From the NCBI GenBank assembly GCA_029237695.1, contig CM055269.1, positions 27,872,956 through 27,936,955 on the forward strand: DNA of 64,000 bases, in the 5' to 3' direction. Source of the stretch: Conchocele bisecta. Taxonomy: Eukaryota > Mollusca > Bivalvia > Lucinida > Thyasiridae. Made by a program: the position numbers and the translations under genes. The notes under the pieces were generated by a model. The model saw only the letters and a list, made by a program, of their open reading frames with translations. It was not told the origin of the DNA and did no database searches. Below, piece by piece: positions 1-8,785 of this stretch (the stretch's first letter is position 1; the number at the start of each line of letters is the position of its first letter).

Positions 1-140
1 TCTCCACCCTATATACTACTCCACCGCCCCCCGAAAAACTCCAAAATTGTTTAACGAGGAAATTGTCACCCGACAGCAAAAACGTGACAATTGGTGTCAT
101 AAATACATAAGTTGAAAAGAGGTCTAATTGAACAGAAAAA
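1..140 (+). repeat. Left terminal inverted repeat of the Polinton
   Basis: The first 39 bases match the reverse complement of 15455-15493 with one difference (A versus G at base 7). Similarity then continues in patches to about base 140, including the shared words GTGACAATTGGT and TAAATACAT and the AATTGAACAG motif. The outer limit may lie left of the window. Confidence 0.85.
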
Positions 141-290
141 ACTATACTAATAAAAAAGATTTGTTTTCGTCTCGTTGTCATATTGGTGTCATAAATACCT
201 CATGTTCATTTAACGTCCAATTGAACAGATAAAACTATACTAATAAAAAGGATTTATTTTCATCCCGTTGTCATAAATACCTCATATTTA
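121..290 (+). repeat. Two direct repeats inside the left terminus
   Basis: Unit 1 (121-208) and unit 2 (213-290) share an AATTGAACAG motif, an ACTATACTAATAAAAA block, a GATTT/TTTTC block and a terminal TGTCATAAATACCTCAT block. Unit 1 has an extra ATTGGTGTC insertion. The right end has only one motif copy, so the two ends are asymmetric. Such repeats could be promoter or replication elements; no function is shown. Confidence 0.7.
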
Positions 291-438
291 TTTTTCAACA
301 CGGCATTTTCCTCCTCCACTATAGCTAATTTATTTCTACGATATTGAAAAATTATTAATAATTTGTAAAAAAATTAAAAAAGAGAAATGTTTGTTCAATT
401 GGGGATTTGCATAATTCCTAAAAAAAAAAAAATAATAA

Positions 439-560
439 TTAACCCCTAGAGTGGGACTCGAACCCGCGCCAACAAAACCCTTCTGGGCCCACCCGGCTAG
501 CCACCTTCTCTGTTCTTTGTCTTTGTCTTGCTCGTCTCATGTTGTGGCTAGCCGGGTGTA
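439..560 (-). other. tRNA-like B-box sequence with flanking inverted repeat
   Basis: The minus strand contains GGTTCGAGTCCCAC, matching the tRNA T-arm/B-box consensus, preceded about 45 bases upstream by TGGCTAGCCGGG, an A-box-like word. The acceptor arm does not pair and the anticodon arm folds poorly, so this is not a credible functional tRNA. A 15-bp inverted repeat (490-504 with 544-558) overlaps the A-box-like word. It could be a degenerate tRNA, a SINE-like pol III head or a viral pol III element. Confidence 0.4.
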
Positions 561-1307
561 ATAGCTGCTGTACAGCACACCCCCATCTATCGGCTGATCT
601 AGGAACCAGTGTCGAAATTCTAGGCAACCTTGGAAGTGCCTGCACGGAAGCACTGAGCGCTCATTTTTCTTGTCAAGAGGCGTCCCCCAAGACAAATTAT
701 TGTTGTTAATTTTACATATATGAAGCTAAAACCGTGTTGTGCAATACCAAATATTTACTCGTTTATTTTTATTTGTTTTATATATAACAAGTTCGTTTTT
801 TATTTAATTATATAGGTTATAACGTTCTAAATTATTAAAATTAAAATTAGAAAAATAAAAAAACATGACAACCAATAAGAATGTAAGAACTACTTCCGGA
901 AATATCGATAGCGGGCTGCCATATTATCGGCTGTAATACACACACACGAGGGTGTGTATAACAGTTGAGTAATCGAGGCCGCGGTGTGTGTATTGGAGAA
1001 ACACACACACAACAGTCCCCGGTGTATTTCTCCAATAGCGCCTAGCGTGTATTAGTTTAACCATAGTCGACAAGATATCGAGATGCGTTGTTGAATGCGG
1101 TACGATTACTTTTCCTGGTACGCACATTTTGTGGCTATAGAAATGTATGGTGGTCAGTGGGTGTCGTAACGGGGCCCTAAAATTTTATTTATGTTCCGTA
1201 TGGAGGGGCCGTCGGAACAGCTGGGCTGTAAGGTGGAGGAATATCCTGCTGTTGCCTCAAACACGCGAATAAGCATATCACGTCCCGAGACGGTCGAGGA
1301 GATTTTT
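561..1307. other. Non-coding left arm of the Polinton
   Basis: No supported gene. It is AT-rich except for a GC-richer patch at 560-690 and a CA/GT-rich hairpin around 990-1040, where a TTGGAGAAACAC word pairs with its complement at 1022-1036. The last ~170 bases are the 3' flank of the gene ending at 1308. Confidence 0.5.
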
Positions 1308-1880
1308 TCACTCGTCGGCCCTCCCCTCCATTACGAGTTCTTTTACGTCTTCGTCCGTCAGAATTTGTGGTCGAGCCTTGGACCGGATAGTACCCTTTAA
1401 CTCCTGGTATCTAACCATCTCTTCGACGACCATCTTAAACTCACTATCTGATATATCGTTGTCGGCTATCCCTTTTGACACGATAACGTCGATACTGTTT
1501 TTCTTAGATCTCTTGAGAACCGCTATTCGATCGTGCTTTCGACTCTTAGCCTCTAGTTTTCGGCCCACTAGTCTGGTCGTCATGCAAAACAGTCCCGCCC
1601 CCGCCGCTACAGCACTCAAGGCCGCCGCGACCGGTGCAGCGACAACTGTTGACAATAAAGACACACTCCCCATCCCACTTATAACGGATGCTGAGGCTAA
1701 CGCGGTGCTCACCCCCTCTAATATATTGACCGACCGTCTATATTTCTTCGCATAGCCCGTCCACATCTCTCCCTCGTGTTGTAGAATATGTTGTATCTCG
1801 ACGATCCTGGTCATCCTAAAGGATGCCGGGTCGACCGTCCCCGAAGGTAAGTGTGGATATAGTTTCTCATCATTCATCAT
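1308..1880 (-). CDS. Polinton-type hydrophobic-hairpin membrane protein
   Basis: A 190-residue protein with an amphipathic N-terminal region, a long Ala/Ser/Val/Gly-rich hydrophobic stretch at about residues 53-105 that could form two membrane passes, and a charged, helical C-terminal third (basic residues near 105-130, then an acidic/helical segment). The layout resembles a conserved hypothetical family next to capsid genes in animal Polintons; biochemical function is unknown. The start codon overlaps the stop of the upstream fiber-like gene in an ATGA arrangement (1877-1880), suggesting coupled expression from one transcript. No internal break is seen. A role in virion maturation or membrane penetration is only a guess. 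Confidence 0.72.
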   Translation of the reverse strand: MMNDEKLYPHLPSGTVDPASFRMTRIVEIQHILQHEGEMWTGYAKKYRRSVNILEGVSTALASASVISGMGSVSLLSTVVAAPVAAALSAVAAGAGLFCMTTRLVGRKLEAKSRKHDRIAVLKRSKKNSIDVIVSKGIADNDISDSEFKMVVEEMVRYQELKGTIRSKARPQILTDEDVKELVMEGRADE

Positions 1881-2419
1881 AAATCAAGTTGTATTAACAG
1901 TGTCACTACAGTGGAGGAAGCTGATGGGTCAGCAATTTTTGTAACAAAGTTAATAACACTACCTGCCGAAACTTTAATTGTAGTGTCATCATCGAATATA
2001 GTAAACCCTGACCTCTGCCCCGCGTGCTTGGTGATGCAAATATTCTGTTCTACACCATTCAGGACGACATTCACTCGGACTTCGGCAGTGGCGTGTCCGC
2101 GAAAGTTGACCGAGCAGACCGCCATTCGAAAAATCGTCCCGGACACTGCCATGGTGTATCCCCCGTATCTGTTGCTCGCGTTGGAACCGAATGCATATTC
2201 GTAGGCCCCCTCGCTTAGTGAACCCCACTCCTCGGCCCAAACTGTTATGACGTGTCTGCTAGCTTGCAATGTTCTAATTTGTTCAACCACCCTAGTCAAA
2301 ATTGTGTGGGACTGTGATACGCCCCTCTCCAGTATTCTCATTGCGGCTTCATCGTATGCTGCGGCCGCGACGGGAACGTCCCGTTCTAAGTTGGAACTAC
2401 ATGGACCGTATATGCTCAT
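1877..2419 (-). CDS. Fiber-like / beta-sandwich head protein
   Basis: 180 residues. Residues 1-60 are predicted helical with alternating hydrophobics, as expected for a trimerising stalk (AYDEAAMRILERG to EQIRTLQASRHV). Residues about 60-180 are rich in Thr, Val, Ser and Gly with short strand-like segments, ending in TLLIQLDL, consistent with a compact beta-sandwich head. It lies between the penton-like gene (24 bp upstream) and the hydrophobic-hairpin gene (4-bp overlap), where a receptor-binding fiber would fit. I recognise the general family from Polinton neighbourhoods, but the fiber role is inferred from architecture and context. Confidence 0.62.
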   Translation of the reverse strand: MSIYGPCSSNLERDVPVAAAAYDEAAMRILERGVSQSHTILTRVVEQIRTLQASRHVITVWAEEWGSLSEGAYEYAFGSNASNRYGGYTMAVSGTIFRMAVCSVNFRGHATAEVRVNVVLNGVEQNICITKHAGQRSGFTIFDDDTTIKVSAGSVINFVTKIADPSASSTVVTLLIQLDL

Positions 2420-2443
2420 GATTAATATGTATATATATTATGT

Positions 2444-3007
2444 TTAATCGGTTATTTCGAGAACGACCGAAATCGGGTAATCGTTATTCAACTTTCTCGC
2501 TTGATCATCAAGAATAGAAATCTTCAACTCATGAATGTGTCCCGATTCCAAAACTTTCATCTCGGGGGTTGGGAAGTCTAAGGTCAGGGTCTCGCCATAG
2601 AAACAGTCGCTGGCGTGCACAGTTTTTAGTAATGTGCTCGGAGCTCCGTCTAACGTGTTGTACGATGTGTTCAATTGATCCAGGTGCACCCCGAGTGTTT
2701 TCGTGAAAACGAAGTCCACCGGGTTTGTGCCGGTGTGCTCACCCGGGTTAAACCATCCCCTATTGTCGGAGTATGTTTTTGAAAAACCGAGCCGCGCAGT
2801 CAAATCCGGGGTGATCGTTACCTGGTTGGCTGGTTCGATGGTAAAGGTCGCGAGTCCGGTGGCTTTCGAGATTGTGAGGCTGGCTCTACCAGCAAGCTCC
2901 GACGCGACAAAAGCTTGGAGGGATCTCGAACTCCAAAGGCCGGCGTCTGGATAAAGTTCCAGTATATTTCTCAGGGCTATGGAGCGCTCGAGGGGCCACC
3001 CCACCAC
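2444..3007 (-). pseudogene. Penton-like minor capsid protein, 5'-truncated
   Basis: 187 codons whose C-terminal two thirds resemble the single-jelly-roll minor capsid (penton-base-like) protein of Polintons: alternating strands, a central VHLDQLNTSYN segment and a terminal VVLEITD strand. That protein occupies capsid vertices. The frame opens at 3007 with GTG, and a stop lies at 3014-3016 in the same frame, so there is no ATG. The expected N-terminal strands are missing. Only 11 bp separate it from the start of the head-to-head gene at 3019, leaving no room for a promoter. A deletion at 3008-3018 is the simplest reading; a non-AUG start on a short protein is the alternative. Confidence 0.68.
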
Positions 3008-3018
3008 CAGTTAGAAAA

Positions 3019-3915
3019 ATGGCAACATGGACTAAATATAATTATAAGTTGAATAAGATGACGTTCGCTGCTGAAGTGCTTGGTGGACTTGCGTGTAATG
3101 ATGGTGATTGCCATTGGCTGCCTACTAAAGTAGCCCATGTGGAATACCTAGACATGGGTGATACTCCACAGATGCGAAATGCGTGGACCACATTTATGTT
3201 AGATGAAAGCACTGGATTTACGCAGGGTGGGGTTATTCGCCTAAACGAATCTATTCGCATATACGTATGGGCAATCCTCGCCTCACAGAAGCTAACGCGC
3301 AGCGCTATACTGGGTACGGGAACGGCCTTTGACGCGCAAAAACAATTCTTGGCACTCGTAGAGGACGCCATCTCAGCTAAGGTGGACCTCCAGAAGGCGA
3401 TCCAGAATTATCAAGACGTTTTACAGACTGCCCGCACCCCGGTAGACTACGCATTTGGAATAAGTCTTTATATGGCGCCGAGTAATATGATACTACGAGA
3501 CGACCCGGTTGACGGTTACAATAATCAGATCGTAGTCGCCACCGCCAATCAAAAAATCGGCCGCAACGGGAACGTGAACACTGGTATCATCAAACTCCCT
3601 CCCCCCAAGACGGTCGGGTTCAACAGTGGAATTTCAAATTTATTTAAAAATGATTTCATAAAACCGCAAGCACCCACACCAATTCACGAATTAGACACCC
3701 CATCAAGTTCATTTGAACCCAGTGTTCCACCGAGTTCCGCTCCTGTTACACCCTCTGCAATAGGACCCCCAATTCACGAATTGAGTTCCCCCCTCAACAC
3801 TGTTGAACGCGATTGGATTGGAACAGGGAAAAATAGTACCACAACCCACGAGGAGGAGAAATTAGGGCTCGTCGTAGCCCTCGTGGCGGCCGGACTATTT
3901 GTGCTTTGGATTTAG
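3019..3915 (+). CDS. Unrecognised Polinton protein with Pro/Ser linker and C-terminal membrane anchor
   Basis: 298 residues. Residues 1-210 form a globular region with no domain I can name. Residues about 222-265 are a Pro/Ser/Thr-rich linker containing a twice-repeated PIHEL word. Residues about 280-298 are a hydrophobic C-terminal segment (LGLVVALVAAGLFVLWI) suiting a tail anchor. The ATG at 3019 is the first in frame. The 3' end overlaps the extended reading of the opposite-strand gene by about 21 bp (3895-3915). The linker DNA carries the 15-bp word CGATTGGATTGGAAC (3810-3824) shared with two other genes of the element. It could be a virion membrane or fiber-like protein; function unknown. 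Confidence 0.6.
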   Translation: MATWTKYNYKLNKMTFAAEVLGGLACNDGDCHWLPTKVAHVEYLDMGDTPQMRNAWTTFMLDESTGFTQGGVIRLNESIRIYVWAILASQKLTRSAILGTGTAFDAQKQFLALVEDAISAKVDLQKAIQNYQDVLQTARTPVDYAFGISLYMAPSNMILRDDPVDGYNNQIVVATANQKIGRNGNVNTGIIKLPPPKTVGFNSGISNLFKNDFIKPQAPTPIHELDTPSSSFEPSVPPSSAPVTPSAIGPPIHELSSPLNTVERDWIGTGKNSTTTHEEEKLGLVVALVAAGLFVLWI

Positions 3916-5201
3916 GAACTCTCGGGAGGCTAAAAGTAGGAGACCAGCGATAGCCACGATTACGGCCCAAACATTATTAGCAAACCACCCAATGGTTTTC
4001 GAAAATATAGATAGTAAGTAAGAAATAATACCTCCTATCAATCCAGGTAGTGCGGCAGCCGGCTTTTTCCGGCTAGTTTAGCCAGGAGACTGGCGAGGGC
4101 TTTTAGTTGTTTTTTTACCCACTCCTTGGCTCCACCGGATGGCGCGGGTGCTGGTGTGGGTGCTGGCACGGGTGCTGGTGCCGAACCACCTCCTGTAAAA
4201 TATGCTACTATAGTTGATATAGTCATACCAATAGCAATGAGGATGCTTGCTATCGTGATGCCCTGCTCCCTGAACAGAGTGCGAAGACGCTCACCGAGTG
4301 TCGTGTCCTCGTGCAGAACCCTCGAGATTGTTTCGCGGATCCGACTTATTTGTGTGCGGTGAGCCTCACGGCAAGCCGATGCAGCCTCCGAGCGAGCTTC
4401 TCTTTCGTCCCGCAACGACCGCAGACGTTCGGTGATCCGCTCGGTAGATTCTTTGTCGCCACGGGCTTCCTCCAGTTTTCTTTCTTCTAGCGCCATATGT
4501 TCATCCAGCGCCGTGAGTTTGGAGAGGTTAAGGACCAGTTCGCCCCGGACCGTTTGCAGAGCCTTATCGAGTCCCCGGAGTTCTCGAAGAGGTAACGGTG
4601 GGTCATCGTTGAGTATTTCGTTTTCGCTGAACGTGATCTCCATCGTGTTAATAGCGTCGGTGGCTATTTGAGGGAGTTCGCTGAGCTCGACAGTTTCTAT
4701 CGCGGAGGCCGTCTTCGCAATCGTTTCGTTGGTGCCTTGTAGGGCCGCTACTGCTTCGGCTGGTATAATTGTTTTACCCCTCTTCCACTCTGTGAATCCT
4801 AGTTCGTTTCTTATGAGTTCGCCACCGCCCCGGTATCCGGCAATGGTGCTCAGCGCTAGGGGTTTTCCGGTCTTCATGTTGACGATAGGGATATCTGATG
4901 TTTTTATTCGCAATCTACCGTTCAGGTCCACTTCGAACTTGTCGTAGTAGCGGCCAATAAATGGAATTAAACCTTTTTCCATCCAATGTTTATTGTATGA
5001 GTTTACAGCTCCCTCGAGTAATTCCCGACTTAGGCCAACGCTGCTGGTAGCGCCACCTATTTCCCCCAATTGCGATTGGATTGGAACTGGAGTCTGTATG
5101 GTGGGTGTCGTGAGGGAATCCTCGAAGTCATCATCATCATCCTCATCATCGAGGTAATCGTCTCTGCCGATTTCATCCATGTCAACATCGTAATCAGCCA
5201 T
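3895..5201 (-). pseudogene. Polinton coiled-coil protein with hydrophobic C-terminus (one frameshift)
   Basis: The start is ATG 5201 (MADYDVDMDE); an upstream in-frame ATG at 5264 would add 21 residues overlapping the divergent capsid gene. Order: a very acidic Asp/Glu stretch (residues 1-30), a globular part, a long charged heptad-like helix about residues 215-300 (LEERKLEEARGD to RISRIRETISRV), a membrane segment (GITIASILIAIGMTISTIV), a Pro/Ala linker and an amphipathic tail. The main frame ends at 4038, but coding similarity continues in another frame to 3895 with two further hydrophobic segments. The switch is at a five-base homopolymer (4064-4068). The family is conserved beside Polinton capsid genes; an internal virion or membrane-remodelling role is conjecture. 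Confidence 0.68.
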
Positions 5202-5246
5202 CTTTATAATTATTATATTAAAGACAAAACCATACAGGTTTAATAG
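5202..5246. promoter_or_regulatory. Bidirectional promoter region between coiled-coil and capsid genes
   Basis: Only 45 bp separate the divergent start codons at 5201 (minus) and 5247 (plus). The spacer is AT-rich (TTTATAATTATTATATTAAA) and contains TATA-like words on both strands, so it must hold both core promoters. Confidence 0.45.
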
Positions 5247-6547
5247 ATGATGTCTTCGAGTCAATACGGTCGCAAACTCAATCCATATCGCAGACTGCGT
5301 GAGCCCCTCGGGGCAAAAGGTGTGAGACAGAGTGTCGTTATTACGAACAACCCATCGACGATCGACCAGAACCAGCAGCTCTTAGTCCGCTTCCCCAACC
5401 TCGGAGCTAGCGACGTCATTATGCCGGGGACTGTTCACCTCGCTTTCACTATTTCGCTTACATCGACGGACGCGGACCGAACCATCGTTCAGAACCTGGG
5501 TAGCGCCATCGTCAAGAAGGCTATGATAAAGATTTCTGGTAATGAGGTGATGTCGATCGATGACAGCGACGTCTACCATTGCTACCAGGACCTGTGGAAG
5601 ACGGCGCAAGAGCGCGAAAACGCTGTCTATCAGGGTATTGACACCAGTCGAAACAAGAACGTAACCAGACTTAGAATCGGGGGGCTGGTGACAAAGCAGA
5701 TAACGTCGCGAGCGACAACGCGGTCGCGGCCGCTTACGGCAACCGATTCTACATCCCGCTCGACTTTGAGTTGCTGGAGAGTCACATGCCCTACTATCAG
5801 AGCGCTTTGGCGGACCGCCTCGAATACGAACTAACGTTCAACGACTACGGCCGAGTTCTCATAGCCACTGACATGACATCGAAGTATACGATCGACAATG
5901 TTTCGCTGGAGTACGACATGGTCACGATGCCCGAACTCGCGCGATTAATCAGATCCCAGTACGCCGGGCGCGTTGCCATACTTTACGACCGAGTTCTTCG
6001 CCACCGCAAGATGACGAAAGACAAAAGCGACACGTTGTGGAATATTAACGTCAACGTACCCGCCCGCTCGATGAAAGGTATACTGATGTTGTAGGAGGAG
6101 GGTCGGTTCGCGCTCGGTGCTAGAAAATTCGACAAATTTTATAACCCCAAAATCACGAAGGTAGAGGTGACGATCGAGGGAGTACCCAATCAACTCTACA
6201 GCGCGGGTCTTCGCGCGCACCAGCAGTGGGACGAAGTAAGGAAACATTTTGCTTCCGGCTCTAAGCGTTCCCCGGAGGTTGCCGCGGTTGCCAAAGACCT
6301 GCAGCTCTCGGACGTCTCCCTCTCGGATTTTCTGACTACCAAATACGCTCTATGGCTAGACATGCGAGCCAGCGACGACGACCAAATGCACGGTAGCGGA
6401 CGTCAAGTTGAGAACGCTAGCGAGGGTGTGACGATCCATATATCCAAAGAGGCGGATGGAGCCGGGACATTGAACGTATACTTATATATAATAACGGACG
6501 CGCAACTCAACATCGAAAATGGCCGATACGTCTCAGCTTTATGCTGA
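5247..6547 (+). pseudogene. Major capsid protein, hexon-like double jelly-roll (frameshift and in-frame stop)
   Basis: About 434 codons, a usual length for a Polinton major capsid protein, which forms pseudo-hexameric trimers of the shell. Family resemblance is strong near the N-terminus (NNPSTIDQNQQLLVRFPNLG, SGNEVMSIDDSDVYHCYQDL), in the middle (DFELLESHMPYYQSALADRL) and late (YNPKITKVEVTIEGVPNQLY, DFLTTKYALWLDMR). The frame changes at a G6 run (5679-5684) and an in-frame TAG lies at 6092-6094, giving three open pieces: 5247 to the G6 run, then to 6091, then 6095-6547. The last 29 bp overlap the ATPase start. GC content is clearly higher than in flanking host DNA. Confidence 0.82.
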
Positions 6548-7196
6548 TTTAATTAATAATTTTGAAAAAATTAAGAAAATTAGCAATCGATACCAATTCA
6601 CGATTGGAGATGCCCACTCTGCCATAATATGTGGGCAGACAGGATGCGGAAAAACGGTTTTCATCCTCGACTTACTCGAGGGCTCCTACCGCGATGCCTT
6701 TCGTCACATCGTGATCCTGTGTCCCACTGTGCGGCACAACGAGACTTATCAGCGGCGCCGTTGGATATGAACCGACCCTGAGGTATACGTTATTGACCCC
6801 GGCGACAGGCTTCACGGTTGGCTGCGTGTCTTCTATCAAATATTCCATGGAGAGCCCACCCTATACGTGATTGACGACTGCTCGGCCAAGGCGGCGATGA
6901 CCAAAAAGAAGGACATGCTCTCCGAGCTCGCATTTTCTGGCCGCCATGCGAGGCAAAGCGTATGGATCTCCACTCAGAAGTACAACGCAGTCCGAAAGGA
7001 TCTGCGCGAGCAAACGAAATGGGTCGCCCTCTTCCACTGCAAGGACCGAGACTCATTCGATGAATGTCTTAGAGAGAACGACGTTATCCCAACGCGCGAG
7101 GAGCGCCTGGAGGTTCGACAGATACTTTCGGAAACTAAACACACCAAGCTTCTGCTAAAGACCGATCAACCAACTGCTTATAATGTAATTAATTAG
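6519..7196 (+). pseudogene. Genome-packaging ATPase (FtsK/HerA type), one in-frame stop
   Basis: 226 codons. Walker A is GQTGCGKT at residues 39-46; Walker B is LYVIDD at about 6861-6878. Downstream conserved words are KKDMLSELAFSGRHARQSVW and the sensor-like ISTQKYNAV. This family pumps the genome into the capsid in Polintons and related double-jelly-roll viruses. An in-frame TGA at 6768-6770 separates the Walker A and Walker B halves. The reading frame is otherwise uninterrupted and both motifs are intact. The gene starts inside the 3' end of the capsid gene in another frame. Confidence 0.87.
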
Positions 7197-7375
7197 TAAT
7201 TAATTAGTAACTGCTGAGTAAATGCTGAACAATTACTGAGAAAATGCTGAACAAATGCTGAATAAATTCTTAACAATGCTTAACAAATGCTGAGCAATGT
7301 TGAACAATGCTTAACAAATACTTAACAATGCTGAGAAGATGCTTAACAATGCTGAGCAATTGCTAAGAATTTGTT
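7190..7375 (+). repeat. Degenerate ~12-bp tandem repeats between ATPase and membrane-protein block
   Basis: About 15 imperfect copies of words like AATGCTGAACAA and AATGCTTAACAA, with no stable coding frame. They form the only sizeable spacer within the plus-strand block. They may be a spacer, a transcription termination or initiation region, or replication slippage. Confidence 0.65.
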
Positions 7376-7500
7376 GCTCCGCTGCGAGCTTTATTGCGAG
7401 CATAACGGTGATCATAAGTATCGGGTGGTGCGCTTGGCAATATGTTAGACTTATGAGACTTGTAAGAATAATTAAATTAATTTTAAGAAAATTAGCAATA

Positions 7501-8121
7501 ATGAACTGCGACGAACTTCTCGATCAGCTCATGGAAGAAACAGTCGCTCCGACTGTAATTGTAGGAACACCTGTCAGCACGGCTGCCGATACGGTCCCGA
7601 AAGAAAATGAAAACGCGGCGCGACGCGAGCGGTTGGCTGCGCTGGTTGCTGGGGGACAATCGGAGCATTATCTCGGTAGGAGTCTCTCAGTTTGTCAGGT
7701 GGATAAGATGTCGGATGCGGAGGTCGATAAAATATACGCGCGATACGAATCCAAATTAGGTGCGGAGATGACGAAAACTCTCGGATCGGCGGCTATTTAT
7801 TTTTACGCTACCACCGTTAGTATACTTCTCCCAATACCAGACACCGCGGGATTGATTGGCGATCTAGAGACCGACCCTTTTATAGGACACACTCTTAGAA
7901 CAGCCTGCTGCTCATTTTATCACAAGTTTGGAATGTACTTAGCTCCGCTGACAACCGCGTTGATGACGGGTAAACACTGTCAATTTGGACATATATGTCC
8001 ACGAACTATAAGCCCTAATATTATAAATGATGATGACACAAGACGCACCCGCGAGAGTGACGGTGTTGAACCCGGTTGCTCCAACACAATCGAACCCGAG
8101 TGTTACTCCGCCACTGGATGA
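7501..8121 (+). CDS. Unidentified Polinton protein with hydrophobic central segment
   Basis: I chose ATG 7501 (MNCDELLDQL) because the longer frame from 7339 runs through the tandem repeat and an AT-rich leader. The product is 206 residues: a charged N-terminal third with a Glu/Ala/Arg-rich helix, then a hydrophobic, cysteine-containing region about residues 95-160 (SAAIYFYATTVSILLPIPD, then HTLRTACCSFYHKFGMYLAP), then a polar tail. The last 95 bp overlap the next gene in another frame, so the tail may not be conserved. The position matches small conserved genes of animal Polintons. It does not show the His-Asp/Glu-Cys layout of an adenain protease. Confidence 0.55.
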   Translation: MNCDELLDQLMEETVAPTVIVGTPVSTAADTVPKENENAARRERLAALVAGGQSEHYLGRSLSVCQVDKMSDAEVDKIYARYESKLGAEMTKTLGSAAIYFYATTVSILLPIPDTAGLIGDLETDPFIGHTLRTACCSFYHKFGMYLAPLTTALMTGKHCQFGHICPRTISPNIINDDDTRRTRESDGVEPGCSNTIEPECYSATG

Positions 8122-8551
8122 CATTCAGCATATAAAAAATCCCAAAAAACAGGCAGCTGGACGGGCATCGGCTGCCGCTCGAAAAGTTAAACAAGATAAA
8201 ATACTCGCCGATCTTCGAGAGGTCAAACTACAATTGAGATTGGGGTTGCAGCCAATTCGTGAATTGATGGAGACAGAGACGGTAAAACACCCGGTGGCAG
8301 CTGTTTCTCCCCCAATACCAACTGCCGTTGGAGTTGGCTTGGAACCGATTGCTCCAACTGATTGGATCCCGTGGGTTGTTGTTGGTGGTCTGTCGGTTGT
8401 GGGCACCCTGTATGTGCTTTACCGTTTCAATAACAGGTCATCAACGAGGTTGAAAAAACAACCCCCAACACTGTTGGACGCGGTTCCAATCCAATCGTTG
8501 AGGGATGCGCCCCATTTAAACATTAAACGCGATCCTTTTTATATGCAATAA
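8027..8551 (+). CDS. Small basic/coiled-coil protein with one membrane segment
   Basis: 174 residues. The first ATGs are clustered (MMMTQDAP). A Pro-rich N-terminus is followed by a Lys/Arg/Ala helix about residues 36-75 (NPKKQAAGRASAAARKVKQD), a Pro-rich linker, a membrane segment about residues 113-133 (WIPWVVVGGLSVVGTLYVLY) and a short tail. The layout resembles a small coiled-coil/membrane protein commonly seen in Polintons. Its stop overlaps the next start by one base (TAATG, 8549-8553). The DNA contains the word GTTCCAATCCAATCG (8483-8497), the inverse of a motif in two other genes. Confidence 0.6.
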   Translation: MMMTQDAPARVTVLNPVAPTQSNPSVTPPLDDIQHIKNPKKQAAGRASAAARKVKQDKILADLREVKLQLRLGLQPIRELMETETVKHPVAAVSPPIPTAVGVGLEPIAPTDWIPWVVVGGLSVVGTLYVLYRFNNRSSTRLKKQPPTLLDAVPIQSLRDAPHLNIKRDPFYMQ

Positions 8552-8784
8552 TGGCTGAACACGATGGTAAAATGATAGTGAATGCGCTTTATCACGCCGT
8601 GGTGATATCGGGTCTCAGTATCGGGTACGCTCGACTATCAAAGATGACCCTAGGAGGGTCCGCTCCCAAATTGGACTTTACTGTGAGAGACGTAGGGTTC
8701 GTGACCTTAGATGTAGCTGCCGCAGTTTGGACCCGAGATTATCTAATTAAAGCTGGAATTCTACCCGTTAATATATGGAAATAA
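8551..8784 (+). CDS. Small conserved Polinton membrane protein
   Basis: 77 residues with two hydrophobic segments (about residues 11-33, ALYHAVVISGLSIGYARL; and about 47-62, DVGFVTLDVAAAVWTRD), ending in GILPVNIWK. It resembles a short protein conserved in many animal Polintons between the coiled-coil genes; function unknown. It is tightly packed, with a one-base overlap upstream and one base between its stop and the next ATG, implying a shared transcript. Confidence 0.65.
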   Translation: MAEHDGKMIVNALYHAVVISGLSIGYARLSKMTLGGSAPKLDFTVRDVGFVTLDVAAAVWTRDYLIKAGILPVNIWK

Positions 8785-8785
8785 A

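Noticed and set aside
1378..1755. Plus-strand open frame opposite the hydrophobic-hairpin gene, and similar shadows opposite other Polinton genes (e.g. 3042-3371 minus, 4432-4671 plus, 9770-10063 minus).
   Set aside because: Antisense frames of well-supported genes with no independent features.
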